A stretch of 64,000 nt of DNA. It comes from Burkholderiaceae bacterium. Its GTDB lineage: Bacteria > Pseudomonadota > Gammaproteobacteria > Burkholderiales > Burkholderiaceae_E. Of the stretch, positions 43,270 to 52,119 are shown piece by piece. Numbering within the stretch: position 1 is the first letter of the stretch; the number at the start of each line of letters is the position of its first letter. The notes beneath the pieces are model-generated. The model was not told the origin of the DNA, did not search any database, and was given only the letters and a program-made list of their open reading frames with translations. A program made the position numbers and the translations under genes. The stretch covers positions 1,178,001-1,242,000 of the forward strand of contig JAOSJU010000001.1 of assembly GCA_027493945.1 (NCBI GenBank), read 5' to 3'.

Positions 43270-44236
43270 ACAAGCCCCTGAGGGTGCTCGCGCCGACCCT
43301 CAAAGCGGTGTCGAGCGTCTTATCGCCCATGTCAAAACCATGGCCCCGGTTCGCACCGCGGTGGTGCACCCTTGTGACGCGCTCAGCCTGGGCGGTGCCT
43401 TGGACGCGCGCGATGCCGGCGTCATCACACCAGTATTGGTGGCACCGCTCGCCAAGTTGCGTGCCGTTGCAGCCGACACGGGGTTGGAACTGGGAGACAG
43501 CGAGGTCGTCGATGTGCCGCACAGCCACGCCGCAGCGGCCACCGCCGCCCGGCTGGCTGGCAAGGGCGAGGTGCAGGCGCTGATGAAAGGCAGCTTGCAC
43601 AGCGATGAGTACCTGGGTGCCATCCTGGCGCCCGAAGCCTGCCTGCGCACCGAGCGTCGATTGACGCACTGTTACATCATGCAGACGGCCAGCTACCCTC
43701 GGCCCTTCATCATCACCGACGCCGCCATCAATATCGCTCCGACGCTCGAAATCAAGGCCGACATCGTGCGCAACGCCATCGACTTGGCGCACTCCATCGG
43801 CATTGCCGAGCCCAAGGTGGCGATCCTCGCGGCGGTCGAGACCGTCAACCCGCGCATGCTTTCGACCCTGGATGCTGCGGCACTGTGCAAGATGGCCGAT
43901 CGTGGCCAGATCACCGGAGGTGTGCTCGACGGGCCACTGGCCTTTGATAACGCCGTCTCTCCCGATGCCGCGCGCGTCAAGGGCATCAAGTCCGCCGTGG
44001 CCGGGCAAGCCGACATCCTGGTCGTTCCCGACCTGGAAAGCGGCAACATGCTGGCCAAGCAACTGGAATACATGGGCCAAGCCGATAGCGCGGGGATCGT
44101 GATGGGCGCGCGCGTGCCGATTGTGCTCACCAGTCGCTCGGACTCCCGCCGCACGCGAATAGCTTCATGCGCCATTGCGCTGATCTTGGCGCATCGCCAG
44201 CGTGCTTTTGTTCAGTGCGAAGGGAGCCGCGTATGA
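43262..44236 (+). CDS. pta: Phosphate acetyl/butyryltransferase (Pta family)
   Basis: 324 aa from an ATG within the uspA end. Family motifs are QALMKGSLHSDEYLGA, RLTHCYIMQTASYPRPFIITDAAINIAPTLEIK, ITGGVLDGPLAFDNAVS and DILVVPDLESGNMLAKQLEYMG, ending PIVLTSRSDSRRTRIASCA. These match short Pta/Ptb enzymes found beside phaC and phosphoketolase genes. It would interconvert acetyl phosphate and acetyl-CoA, linking the phosphoketolase to PHA synthesis. Confidence 0.9.
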   Translation: MHEQAPEGARADPQSGVERLIAHVKTMAPVRTAVVHPCDALSLGGALDARDAGVITPVLVAPLAKLRAVAADTGLELGDSEVVDVPHSHAAAATAARLAGKGEVQALMKGSLHSDEYLGAILAPEACLRTERRLTHCYIMQTASYPRPFIITDAAINIAPTLEIKADIVRNAIDLAHSIGIAEPKVAILAAVETVNPRMLSTLDAAALCKMADRGQITGGVLDGPLAFDNAVSPDAARVKGIKSAVAGQADILVVPDLESGNMLAKQLEYMGQADSAGIVMGARVPIVLTSRSDSRRTRIASCAIALILAHRQRAFVQCEGSRV

Positions 44237-44248
44237 AATGCAATTTCA
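44234..44248. promoter_or_regulatory. Palindrome TGAAAT-GCA-ATTTCA after pta
   Basis: A perfect 6-bp-arm palindrome at the pta stop, followed at once by CGGA-CAATGT-TCCG. It lies 60 nt before the hydrolase gene and could be an operator for it or a processing hairpin. Confidence 0.35.
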
Positions 44249-44309
44249 CGGACAATGTTCCGTTCGTTTTAGGTAATGATTCTGCAGTGCCGGTACGCAG
44301 CTCTCGATC

Positions 44310-46336
44310 GTGAGGCATATGCTCCTTGCATCTCTCTGGCGTTGGTTGATCGTGATCACCGCCGCGTTTGCACTTGGTGGTTGCGCGGTCGTCAGTGAGT
44401 TCAAACCTTCTGTCGCTGTACGCGCGATGACGCCGGATGAATACGTTGCTCTACGACGCGGCGATCTCCTCGGCAGAGGCAAACTCAGCGCACCGACCTT
44501 GCAGACGATCCGCGTTACCGGGCTCGATGAGCGAGTTTGCGCAACGAACACCTCGCTCACTTGCATCGAGGCGTTGACCATGATGAAGGACTTGGACGGC
44601 GAAACGAGGCTGTCGGCACTGGCTGAACTCTGGTTGCAGCATGCCATGTCGATCTCGACGGCAGTCCCAAATAGTCGCATCGTTTCTACTTCCGCCTGGA
44701 TCGAGACGGCTCGGCACGCTTACGCGTATCTCTTTTTCACCAGGCGCTCGCCCGGCGAGCGCGCGTTTGAGGAGCGGCAGACGCAGGTGCGCGATTGGTA
44801 CAACTATGCGGTGCAAAAAACGGTCACGCAATTGTTTGGCCTACAGCACCAAGCACTTCGTGCACATGCTGGCGAAGCCGAAGCGACATTGCGCTTGGGT
44901 GACTGGGCTTTGCGAGTCGACTTGAACGCCCGGCTGCCCAACGATGCGACCACGCCACGCGAGTTGCTGCCTGCGAACGCTCTGGCATTCCAAGGCCTGC
45001 GCGGCATCTATCGCAGGGACGGCTTGGGTGCCGAATTGGTGGCCGTAACGGATGCAGAACCGAGGTCACTGGACGAATCAGGCGAATCTTCCGCCGGTAA
45101 CGGACGTCCGAGGGTATTTCCCGCCTGGAGCGAAATGCCAACGCCCAACGTGACAGCAGTGCTTCGTTTTGATGCACTCACCGTCGATGAGCTGCTTGCC
45201 TCGCATGAACTCATCGTCGGTGTGTATGACCCCTTGGTACAGGACTATCTGCAACTCCACGGCCAACGCGTTCCACTGGCTGGTAACTTCACGGCTGGCT
45301 ACGGCTTATGGTTGGCGCGTTCGGGATTCAACCAGCAATCTTTGCGAGGGCTGTTTGGGCGTGAGCGTGGCATCGATCAGCCGCATCTGTATCTGATGCA
45401 GCCGTTCGACCCGCGGCGGCGCATCATCGTGATGGTGCATGGACTGGCGAGCAGCCCCGAAGCATGGGTCAACGTTGCCAATGAGCTTCTGGCCGATGAG
45501 GAGCTGCGATGCGAATTCCAAGTGTGGGAGATTTATTACCCCACGAATATGCCTGTACCAGCCAGTCATGCAGCAATCCGCCAAGTTCTGGCGGCAGCTT
45601 TGCATCACTTCGACCCTGATGAGGAAACCTTGGCTTCCCACGGGCTGGTGTTGATTGGACACAGCATGGGAGGACTGCTGGCGCGGCTGATGGTCTCCAC
45701 GGCAGACCAGCAACTGTGGAAGTGGGCCGCATCGGACGCCAGGATCGATCTGGATCGCCTTGGGAGCATCCGCTCCCAACTTGACCCTCTTTTGCGCTTT
45801 CAGCCATTTTCAGGTGTTGAGCGTGTGGTATTCATTGCCACTCCGCATCGTGGTACGGCGGTTGCCGGCCAGGGACTTGGGCGTTGGGTTGCCGGATTGA
45901 TCCGCTTGCCATTGACGCTGCTGTCAACCCTCGGCGACGCCTTCCCGGCTCGCGCCGACACCGCTGCCACGGCACAGGCCACGATCTTGAAGAACATCCC
46001 CAACAGCATTGACCAACTCGACGAAAACGATCCCTTCGTCAAAGCTACGAGCGAGCTTCCGATTTCGGATCAGGTGTCCTATCACTCGATCATTGCCGGG
46101 CGGCAGGCTAACGGTCCTCTCGCTGAATCGGACGATGGTTTGGTTCCCTATCGAAGCGCGCATCTGGATGGCGCCAAGTCAGAAAAAAATCATCGTGTCC
46201 GGACACAGCGTGCAGGGAGACCGCCGCATCCATCGTCGAAATCCGGCGAATCCTGCGCGAGGATATTTCCAAGCATCGGTTGACAGCCGCTGATTCGTCT
46301 TCCGTCCGGAGAGGGAGCTGCCCAGCGCAACGATGA
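44310..46336 (+). CDS. Alpha/beta-hydrolase lipoprotein, two frame breaks at the C-terminus
   Basis: About 675 aa when repaired. It has a lipoprotein signal peptide (VITAAFALGGCAVV, lipobox GG-C) and a long N-terminal domain of unknown role. A hydrolase core follows with IIVMVHGLASSPEAWVNVANEL, the nucleophile elbow LVLIGHSMGGLLARLM and FIATPHRGTAVAG. Near the end the frame breaks in an A tract (about 46183-46190). It then gives KIIVSGHSVQ with the probable catalytic His, and breaks again at GGG (46215-46217) before ETAASIVEIRRILREDI. Both breaks are single extra bases in homopolymers. It is probably an outer-membrane or periplasmic lipase/esterase; the link to PHA metabolism is only positional. 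Confidence 0.8.
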
Positions 46337-46361
46337 GTTCAGTCATTGATTTTTCGAAGAA

Positions 46362-46385
46362 TAGTAAGTAACATATCACTTACTA
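46362..46385. promoter_or_regulatory. Palindromic operator upstream of the LysR gene
   Basis: TAGTAAGT-N8-ACTTACTA is a perfect 8-bp-arm palindrome. Its core AGTAACATATCACT (46367-46380) is the reverse complement of AGTGATATGTTACT, which differs by one base from the phaC site. It lies 143 nt before the LysR GTG and just after the hydrolase gene. Confidence 0.6.
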
Positions 46386-46527
46386 CTCAGTCTTGACTGG
46401 ATCGCTTGCATCGCACCTTGGACATTTTCGGTTTGGAAGGACAGCGTCCTTGGTGTTCTCACATGAGTGGAGCATCCGGCTGCATCCCACGGAACGTGGA
46501 CGATCTGACACGCTAGGAAGGGCAGAA

Positions 46528-47454
46528 GTGGAGCTACGCCACCTTCGATGTTTTACCGCAGTCGCGGAAGAGCTTCATTTTGCTCGGGCCGCTGAACGGT
46601 TACACATCGACCAATCGCCGCTGTCTCGCACCATCAAGGAACTGGAGGAAGACCTTGGTGCGCGCCTGTTTGTTCGCACTACCCGCAGCACGCAATTGAC
46701 CCGTGCGGGTCGATTGCTGTTGGAGCACGTACCGCGCATCTTCGCTGCGCTGGAGCAAGCACGCGATAGCGTCAGGTCTGCCTCCAATGGTTATCACGGG
46801 CAATTGCGCATTGCCTTGTCCGATGGCATCACGCCATCACGCTTGCCGGCGCTACTTGCGCAGTGCCGCGAAGAAGACCCCGAGGTCGAGGTTCGGTTGT
46901 TCGAAGTTTCGATGGCCCAGCAAATCAAGGGTCTGCACGATGAGCTATACGACGCAGGATTTTCGATGGCCGAAGACGTAGGTGATGGCATCGTGGTCAC
47001 GCCTGCCTGGGAGGATGAGTTGATGGTGGCGGTGCCCGCTCGCCATCCCGTTCTGGCCTTCAAGCAGATTCCGCTGGAGGAGGTTCTGCACTACCCGCTG
47101 GTGCTGGGCGACCCGTTGATTTGCGAAGGGCATGCGCGTCAGGTCGATCGAATCTTGCGCAAGTACGAACGGGAGCCGCTCATAGTTCAGCACGTTGCCT
47201 CTTTTGACCTCATGATGACCTTGGTTTCCGCCGGGCTGGCCTTGGGCTTGGCCGGAGCAGCACACGTTGCGTCCAGCCGTGAGCTTGGTGTAGTGGCTCG
47301 GCCGTTGGCGGGTAAACCGCCCATGCTGACGACCTATCTACTGTGTCGCGATACAGAGGCTCCAGAGATGTTGGCCCGATTCATCGACCGGGTGGCCTCC
47401 ATTGATTCAGCAGAATCTCTGAGCAGCATCGGGAATCCACGATCCACCCGATGA
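46528..47454 (+). CDS. LysR-family regulator at the cargo/transfer boundary
   Basis: 308 aa from a GTG with GGAAGGG 5 nt upstream, giving the canonical VELRHLRCFTAVAEELHFARAAERLHIDQSPLSRTIKELEEDLG HTH. An upstream ATG adds 45 non-conserved residues. The ligand domain is complete (YHGQLRIALSDG, HPVLAFKQIPLEEVLHYPLVLGD). In Tn4371-like ICEs a LysR-type gene (traR) precedes traG and is thought to control transfer. The TetR-type palindrome upstream suggests cross-talk with the cargo. Confidence 0.85.
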   Translation: MELRHLRCFTAVAEELHFARAAERLHIDQSPLSRTIKELEEDLGARLFVRTTRSTQLTRAGRLLLEHVPRIFAALEQARDSVRSASNGYHGQLRIALSDGITPSRLPALLAQCREEDPEVEVRLFEVSMAQQIKGLHDELYDAGFSMAEDVGDGIVVTPAWEDELMVAVPARHPVLAFKQIPLEEVLHYPLVLGDPLICEGHARQVDRILRKYEREPLIVQHVASFDLMMTLVSAGLALGLAGAAHVASSRELGVVARPLAGKPPMLTTYLLCRDTEAPEMLARFIDRVASIDSAESLSSIGNPRSTR

Positions 47455-47467
47455 AAGGATTGATCCC

Positions 47468-47695
47468 ATGAACAAAGTGATGCTGCTGATGGTGGTTGCT
47501 GCGCTGACCGCATGCGGCCCCTCCCAACCTTCGGAAACCGTGGATGCGCTCGCCGCCAATCCCGACCGCATCAAGGAGATCCAGCGCCAATGCAAGGAAG
47601 ATCGATCGAAGGTCGGCGACGAACTCTGCTTGCGTGCGGCAGAAGCCGCCAACCAGCGCTTCTTCGGTGATCGGCCTGAGCAAAAATCCAAGTAA
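47468..47695 (+). CDS. EexN-like entry-exclusion lipoprotein
   Basis: 75 aa with a lipoprotein signal (MLLMVVAALTACGPSQ) and the EexN pattern VDALAANPDRIKEIQRQCKEDRSKVGDELCLRAAEAANQRFF with two cysteines. EexN/TrbK proteins sit in the inner membrane or periplasm and block redundant transfer between cells carrying the same element. A second related lipoprotein is encoded between trbJ and trbL. Confidence 0.8.
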   Translation: MNKVMLLMVVAALTACGPSQPSETVDALAANPDRIKEIQRQCKEDRSKVGDELCLRAAEAANQRFFGDRPEQKSK

Positions 47696-47937
47696 CTGCC
47701 TTGTCGCCGTTTTACAGCACGAAGTTCTCGCTGATACCTCACCACGCCGCAATGCGCTCGCGTCTGTGGTGTTTCTATAGCTTTCGCTTCCGCGCGAAAT
47801 CTGGCTCTTTCAGCCTCAATCCCCGCCATAACGGCCTTTGACCGGCACTGACCCGGCACCGATCCTGACGCCTGCGGCACACCCTTGTGCCGCTTTTCCC
47901 ATGAGGAACCAGCGCAGGAGAAATCGGAGGCCAGGTC

Positions 47938-49944
47938 ATGCAAGGGACGAACGTGCTGTTCGGTCAGATCGCCGTGGTATTCGGCATCGTGATCGCCGGA
48001 GTGTGGAGCGCCACACAATGGACAGCCGCCGCCCTGGGCTACCAGCTACGCTTGGGCTCGCCCTGGTTCGATTTTTTTGGCACGCCGGTCTACCACCCGT
48101 GGAAGCTGTTTGAGTGGTGGTTCGTCTTCGATGCCTACGCGCCGGAAGTCTTCAACACTGGCGGCATGATGGCGGGCGGCAGCGGGCTCGTCGCCGTGCT
48201 GGTTGCCATTGGCATGTCGGTCTGGCGCTCGCGGCAATCGCGCCTGGTCACGACCTACGGCTCGGCACGCTGGGCGAACGCGCAGGACATTCGCAAGGCC
48301 GACCTCACACAGCCGGCCGGCGTGTTTCTCGGCCAGCACGATCGCCAGTACCTGCGCCATGAAGGCCCGGAACACGTCCTGACCTTCGCGCCCACGCGCT
48401 CGGGCAAGGGCGTGGGCCTGGTGGTGCCGACACTGCTTTCCTGGCCTGCATCCGCCGTCATCCACGACATCAAGGGCGAGAACTGGAAGATCACCGCAGG
48501 TTGGCGCTCGCGCTTCTCACACTGCCTGCTGTTCAACCCGACCGATGCGAAGTCGGCGGCCTACAACCCGCTGCTGGAAGTCCGGCGCGGCGCACATGAA
48601 GTGCGTGACGTTCAGAACATCGCGGACATTCTGGTCGATCCCGAAGGCGCGCTGGAGAAGCGCAACCATTGGGAGAAAACCAGCCATGCGCTGCTGGTCG
48701 GCGCCATCCTGCATGTGCTCTATGCGGGCGAGGACAAGACGCTGCGCGGAGTTGCCAACTTCCTCAGCGATCCGGCGTGCCCGTTCGAGCTGACGCTGCA
48801 CCGGATGATGACCACGCGGCATCTTGGCGATGCACCGCACCCCGTTGTCGCATCCGCCGCGCGCGAAGTGCTCAACAAGTCGGACAACGAACGCTCCGGC
48901 GTGTTGAGCACCGCCATGTCGTTCCTCGGCCTGTACCGTGACCCCACGGTGGCCGAAGTCACGTCGCGCTGCGACTGGCGCATCGCCGACCTGATCGCGG
49001 CCGAGCATCCGGTGTCGCTGTATCTGGTGGTGCCGCCTTCGGACATTTCGCGGACAAAACCGCTGATCCGCTTGATCCTCAACCAGATCGGCCGGCGCCT
49101 CACTGAATCGCTCGACGGCTCCGACGGCATCGAGCGCCGCCACAAGCTGCTGCTGATGCTCGACGAGTTCCCGGCGCTCGGGCGCCTGGACTTCTTCGAG
49201 ACGGCGCTGGCTTTCATGGCGGGCTATGGCATCCGCAGCTTCCTCATAGCCCAAAGCCTGAACCAGATCGACAAAGCCTACGGCCAGAACCATTCCATCC
49301 TCGACAACTGCCATGTGCGCGTGACGTTCGCCACCAACGACGAACGCACGGCCAAGCGCATTTCCGAAACGCTGGGCACGGCCACTGAGCTGCGCGCGCA
49401 GCGCAATTACGCCGGCCACCGGCTCGCGCCGTGGCTGGGCCACCTGATGGTGTCGCGCCAGGAGACCGCGCGCCCACTGCTGACGCCGGGCGAAGTGATG
49501 CAGCTACCGCCCGATGAAGCCGTGGTGATGGTGTCCAGCGTGGCGCCGATCAAGGCCAAGAAGCTGCGCTACTACGCGGACGCCAATTTCAAACGCCGCG
49601 TGCTGCCGCCGCCCGTGCTTGCGGCCGGGCGCTATGCCGACGTGCCGCCATCGCGGGCCGACGACTGGAGCGGGCTGGCGATTCCCGCCGTGCCCGCCAC
49701 ACCGGCTCCCGCTCCCGTTCCCACTGATGAGCTGGGCAGTGCCGACGGCGGCGGCCCGCGCCGCCAGCCCGAACTCTCCGAGACCGTCGCCTACGACCCC
49801 GAGCTGGCCGCGTCCGCAGCCGACCTTGGGCTGCTCGATGACGACGACGACCTACCGCTTCCCCTTCCGCGCCAGCTCGATCCGGCCATGCAGCGCACGG
49901 CCCGGCTGGCATCGCTGAACCCCAACGACGGAATCGAGCTATGA
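47938..49944 (+). CDS. traG: TraG/VirD4 conjugative coupling protein
   Basis: 668 aa. Two N-terminal membrane segments (IAVVFGIVIAGVWSATQ, MAGGSGLVAVLVAIGMSV) are followed by a cytoplasmic ATPase with Walker A APTRSGKGVGLVVPTLL, IHDIKGENW and Walker B LLLMLDEFPALGRL, then SLNQIDKAYGQNHSILDNC. It couples the relaxosome to the Trb type IV secretion channel. A proline- and acid-rich tail ends the protein. The RHH gene overlaps its stop. The 242 bp before it carry no gene and presumably the promoter. Confidence 0.95.
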   Translation: MQGTNVLFGQIAVVFGIVIAGVWSATQWTAAALGYQLRLGSPWFDFFGTPVYHPWKLFEWWFVFDAYAPEVFNTGGMMAGGSGLVAVLVAIGMSVWRSRQSRLVTTYGSARWANAQDIRKADLTQPAGVFLGQHDRQYLRHEGPEHVLTFAPTRSGKGVGLVVPTLLSWPASAVIHDIKGENWKITAGWRSRFSHCLLFNPTDAKSAAYNPLLEVRRGAHEVRDVQNIADILVDPEGALEKRNHWEKTSHALLVGAILHVLYAGEDKTLRGVANFLSDPACPFELTLHRMMTTRHLGDAPHPVVASAAREVLNKSDNERSGVLSTAMSFLGLYRDPTVAEVTSRCDWRIADLIAAEHPVSLYLVVPPSDISRTKPLIRLILNQIGRRLTESLDGSDGIERRHKLLLMLDEFPALGRLDFFETALAFMAGYGIRSFLIAQSLNQIDKAYGQNHSILDNCHVRVTFATNDERTAKRISETLGTATELRAQRNYAGHRLAPWLGHLMVSRQETARPLLTPGEVMQLPPDEAVVMVSSVAPIKAKKLRYYADANFKRRVLPPPVLAAGRYADVPPSRADDWSGLAIPAVPATPAPAPVPTDELGSADGGGPRRQPELSETVAYDPELAASAADLGLLDDDDDLPLPLPRQLDPAMQRTARLASLNPNDGIEL

Positions 49945-50404
49945 GCCACTACCGCCTGAACCTCTTTATCCAGCCCGAGCACGCCAGGCGCCTCGATGAG
50001 CTGGCCGCCAAGAAAGGCGTGTCCAAATCGTCCATCGTCGCGGCGGCGCTTGCATCGTGGCTGTCGCCCGATGCCGCCGACCAGCGCGAAGCAGCCATCG
50101 CCAAACGGCTGGATCGCCTGTCGCGCCAGGCCGAGCGCATGGAGCGCGATCAGAACATCCATATCGAGACGCTGGCGCTGTTCATCCGCTACTTCCTCAC
50201 GGTCAGCACGCCAGTTCCCGAGGCTCATCAAAAGCGGCGCGCGCCCAGGGCAGAGCGCGCTTCGAGCAGTTCATAGAGCAGTTGGGCCGCCACCTGCTGC
50301 GCGGGCGCAGCCTGGTGCGCGATGTGGTGGAGGAACTGCACCCCGACCCGATGCGGATGGATGACGCGGCGGCAGTTGCCGACGCGCAGGAGCGTGCCTC
50401 ATGA
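49941..50404 (+). CDS. CopG-like ribbon-helix-helix protein, one frame break
   Basis: It begins MSHYRLNLFIQPEHARRLDELAAKKGVSKSSIVAAALASWL, a ribbon-helix-helix domain, then a helical stretch (RQAERMERDQNIHIETLALFIRYFL). Near nt 50235 the frame should shift (one base missing) to give RARFEQFIEQLGRHLLRGRSLVRDVVEEL...AQERAS and a stop overlapping the trbB start, about 154 aa. Unrepaired, it stops at 50276. This small regulator between traG and trbB is conserved in Tn4371-like elements. Confidence 0.8.
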
Positions 50405-51450
50405 GTGCCGTTCCCTCGTCCTTCGCCACCTCGCTCGACCGCCGCATCCAGATGCTCCGCACGGCGATGGGGCCGCTGATCGCTGCCGCGCTCGAAGATC
50501 CGGACGTGGTGGAAGTGATGCTAAATCCTGATCGCACCCTTTGGGTGGATCGGCTTTCCAGCGGGCGCGCACCTATGGGCGTGGAACTGCCCGAGGCAGA
50601 TGGCGAGCGGATCATCCGGCTGGTCGCCGCCCACGTCGGCGCGGAAGTGCATCGCGGCCAGCCGCTGCTGTCCGCCGAGCTGCCCGAAACCGGCGAACGC
50701 TTTGAGGGCATCTTGCCACCGGCAGCGCCGGGGCCGGCCTTCGCGCTGCGCAAGCGCGCCATCGGCGTGATCCCGCTGGAGCGGTACGTCATCGACGGAA
50801 TGATGACCAGCGCCCACGCGGGCTTTCTCGTTCGCGCCGTGCGCGAGCGCCAGAACATCCTGATCGCGGGCGCCACCAGTAGCGGCAAGACCACGCTCGC
50901 CAATGCGCTGCTGGCCGAGATTGCCGCCACGGGCGACCGCGTGCTGGTGCTCGAAGACACGGTGGAGCTGCAATGCGCGGCCCGCGACCACGTTCCGCTG
51001 CGCACCCGCGCAGGCGCGGTGTCCATGACCGAGCTGGTGCGCTCGTCCATGCGCCTGCGCCCGGATCGTGTCGTCGTCGGCGAGGTGCGCGGCCCCGAGG
51101 CACTGGATCTCATCAAGGTGTGGGGCACGGGCCACCCCGGCGGCATCGCCACGATCCACGCGGGTTCCGCGTTCGGGGCACTGCTGCGCCTGGAGCAACT
51201 GATCCTCGAAGTGGCGGTGAACCCGCCCCGTGCGTTGATCGCCGAGGCGGTCAACGTGGTGATCCACATCGCCGGGCGCGGGCGCAAGCGCCGCATCGAG
51301 AGCATTGCCCGCGTCGTCGGCTTTGACGGCGTTGGCTACCAACTGGCGAATGCGCTGGAAACGCCGTTTCCCGAGCTGCCGCCACTTCCCGATGCCGCAC
51401 CCGCTGCGGCGACTTCCCCATTTCTCGACCTTTCTGGAGGACTTCCATGA
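50401..51450 (+). CDS. trbB: TrbB, VirB11-type secretion ATPase
   Basis: 349 aa with Walker A AGATSSGKTTLANALL, the Asp box and Walker B MRLRPDRVVVGEVRG, and the His box TGHPGGIATIHAGS. Hexameric VirB11 ATPases drive pilus assembly and substrate passage. It starts at ATGA with the upstream regulator gene and overlaps trbC. Confidence 0.95.
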   Translation: MSAVPSSFATSLDRRIQMLRTAMGPLIAAALEDPDVVEVMLNPDRTLWVDRLSSGRAPMGVELPEADGERIIRLVAAHVGAEVHRGQPLLSAELPETGERFEGILPPAAPGPAFALRKRAIGVIPLERYVIDGMMTSAHAGFLVRAVRERQNILIAGATSSGKTTLANALLAEIAATGDRVLVLEDTVELQCAARDHVPLRTRAGAVSMTELVRSSMRLRPDRVVVGEVRGPEALDLIKVWGTGHPGGIATIHAGSAFGALLRLEQLILEVAVNPPRALIAEAVNVVIHIAGRGRKRRIESIARVVGFDGVGYQLANALETPFPELPPLPDAAPAAATSPFLDLSGGLP

Positions 51451-51836
51451 CGATGCACGCCCATGCTTTCCGTGTTTCCGTAAATCCGCTTTTCCACCTG
51501 TCGGGCCTCGCACGGCTGCGCAGCCTCGCCCGCCCGGCGGGGCAAGGGCTGCTGCTGGCCGCGCTGATGCTGTTCCTGGCCGGCACCGCGCAGGCCGCTG
51601 GTTCCTCAATGCCTTGGGAAGGCCCGCTGCAATCCATCCTCGAATCCATCCAGGGGCCGGTGGCGCGCATCGTCGCGGTCATCATCATCATCGCCACGGG
51701 CCTCGCGCTCGCGTTCGGTGACACGTCGGGCGGCTTTCGCAAGCTGATCCAGATCGTGTTCGGCTTGAGCATTGCCTTCGCCGCGTCGTCGTTCTTCCTG
51801 TCGTTCTTCAGCTTCTCCGGCGGGGCCGTCGTATGA
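51447..51836 (+). CDS. trbC: TrbC, VirB2-type prepilin
   Basis: 129 aa with a long leader, a cleavable signal ending GTAQAAGSSMPWEGP, and two hydrophobic helices (IVAVIIIIATGLALAFG, IQIVFGLSIAFAASSFFLSFFSF). IncP TrbC is cut and cyclised by TraF, whose gene is in this element. Coupled to trbB and trbD by 4-nt overlaps. Confidence 0.92.
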   Translation: MTMHAHAFRVSVNPLFHLSGLARLRSLARPAGQGLLLAALMLFLAGTAQAAGSSMPWEGPLQSILESIQGPVARIVAVIIIIATGLALAFGDTSGGFRKLIQIVFGLSIAFAASSFFLSFFSFSGGAVV

Positions 51837-52105
51837 GCGGCGCCGACACCTTCGCGGCCGGGTTCGAGGTGCCGCTGCATCGCTCGCTGACCGAGCCGAT
51901 CCTGCTGGGCGGTGCGCCGCGCACCGTGGCGATCGCCAACGGCACGCTGGCCGCCGCTGTCGGCCTGGGCCTGCAACTGTGGATTCCCGGTGTCGTGCTC
52001 TGGATCGTCGGCCATTCGCTGGCGATGTGGGGGGCGCGCGTCGATCCGCAGTTCATGGCCGTGTTCGCGCGGCACATCAAGCACCGCCCACTGCTGGACG
52101 TGTAA
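51833..52105 (+). CDS. trbD: TrbD, VirB3-type membrane protein
   Basis: 90 aa with FEVPLHRSLTEPILLGGAPR and two adjacent membrane segments (TLAAAVGLGLQLWIPGVVLWIVGHSLAMWGARVDP), the TrbD/VirB3 pattern. It partners the TrbE ATPase at the inner membrane. Confidence 0.92.
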   Translation: MSGADTFAAGFEVPLHRSLTEPILLGGAPRTVAIANGTLAAAVGLGLQLWIPGVVLWIVGHSLAMWGARVDPQFMAVFARHIKHRPLLDV

Positions 52106-52119
52106 GGGAGGACGCCGCG

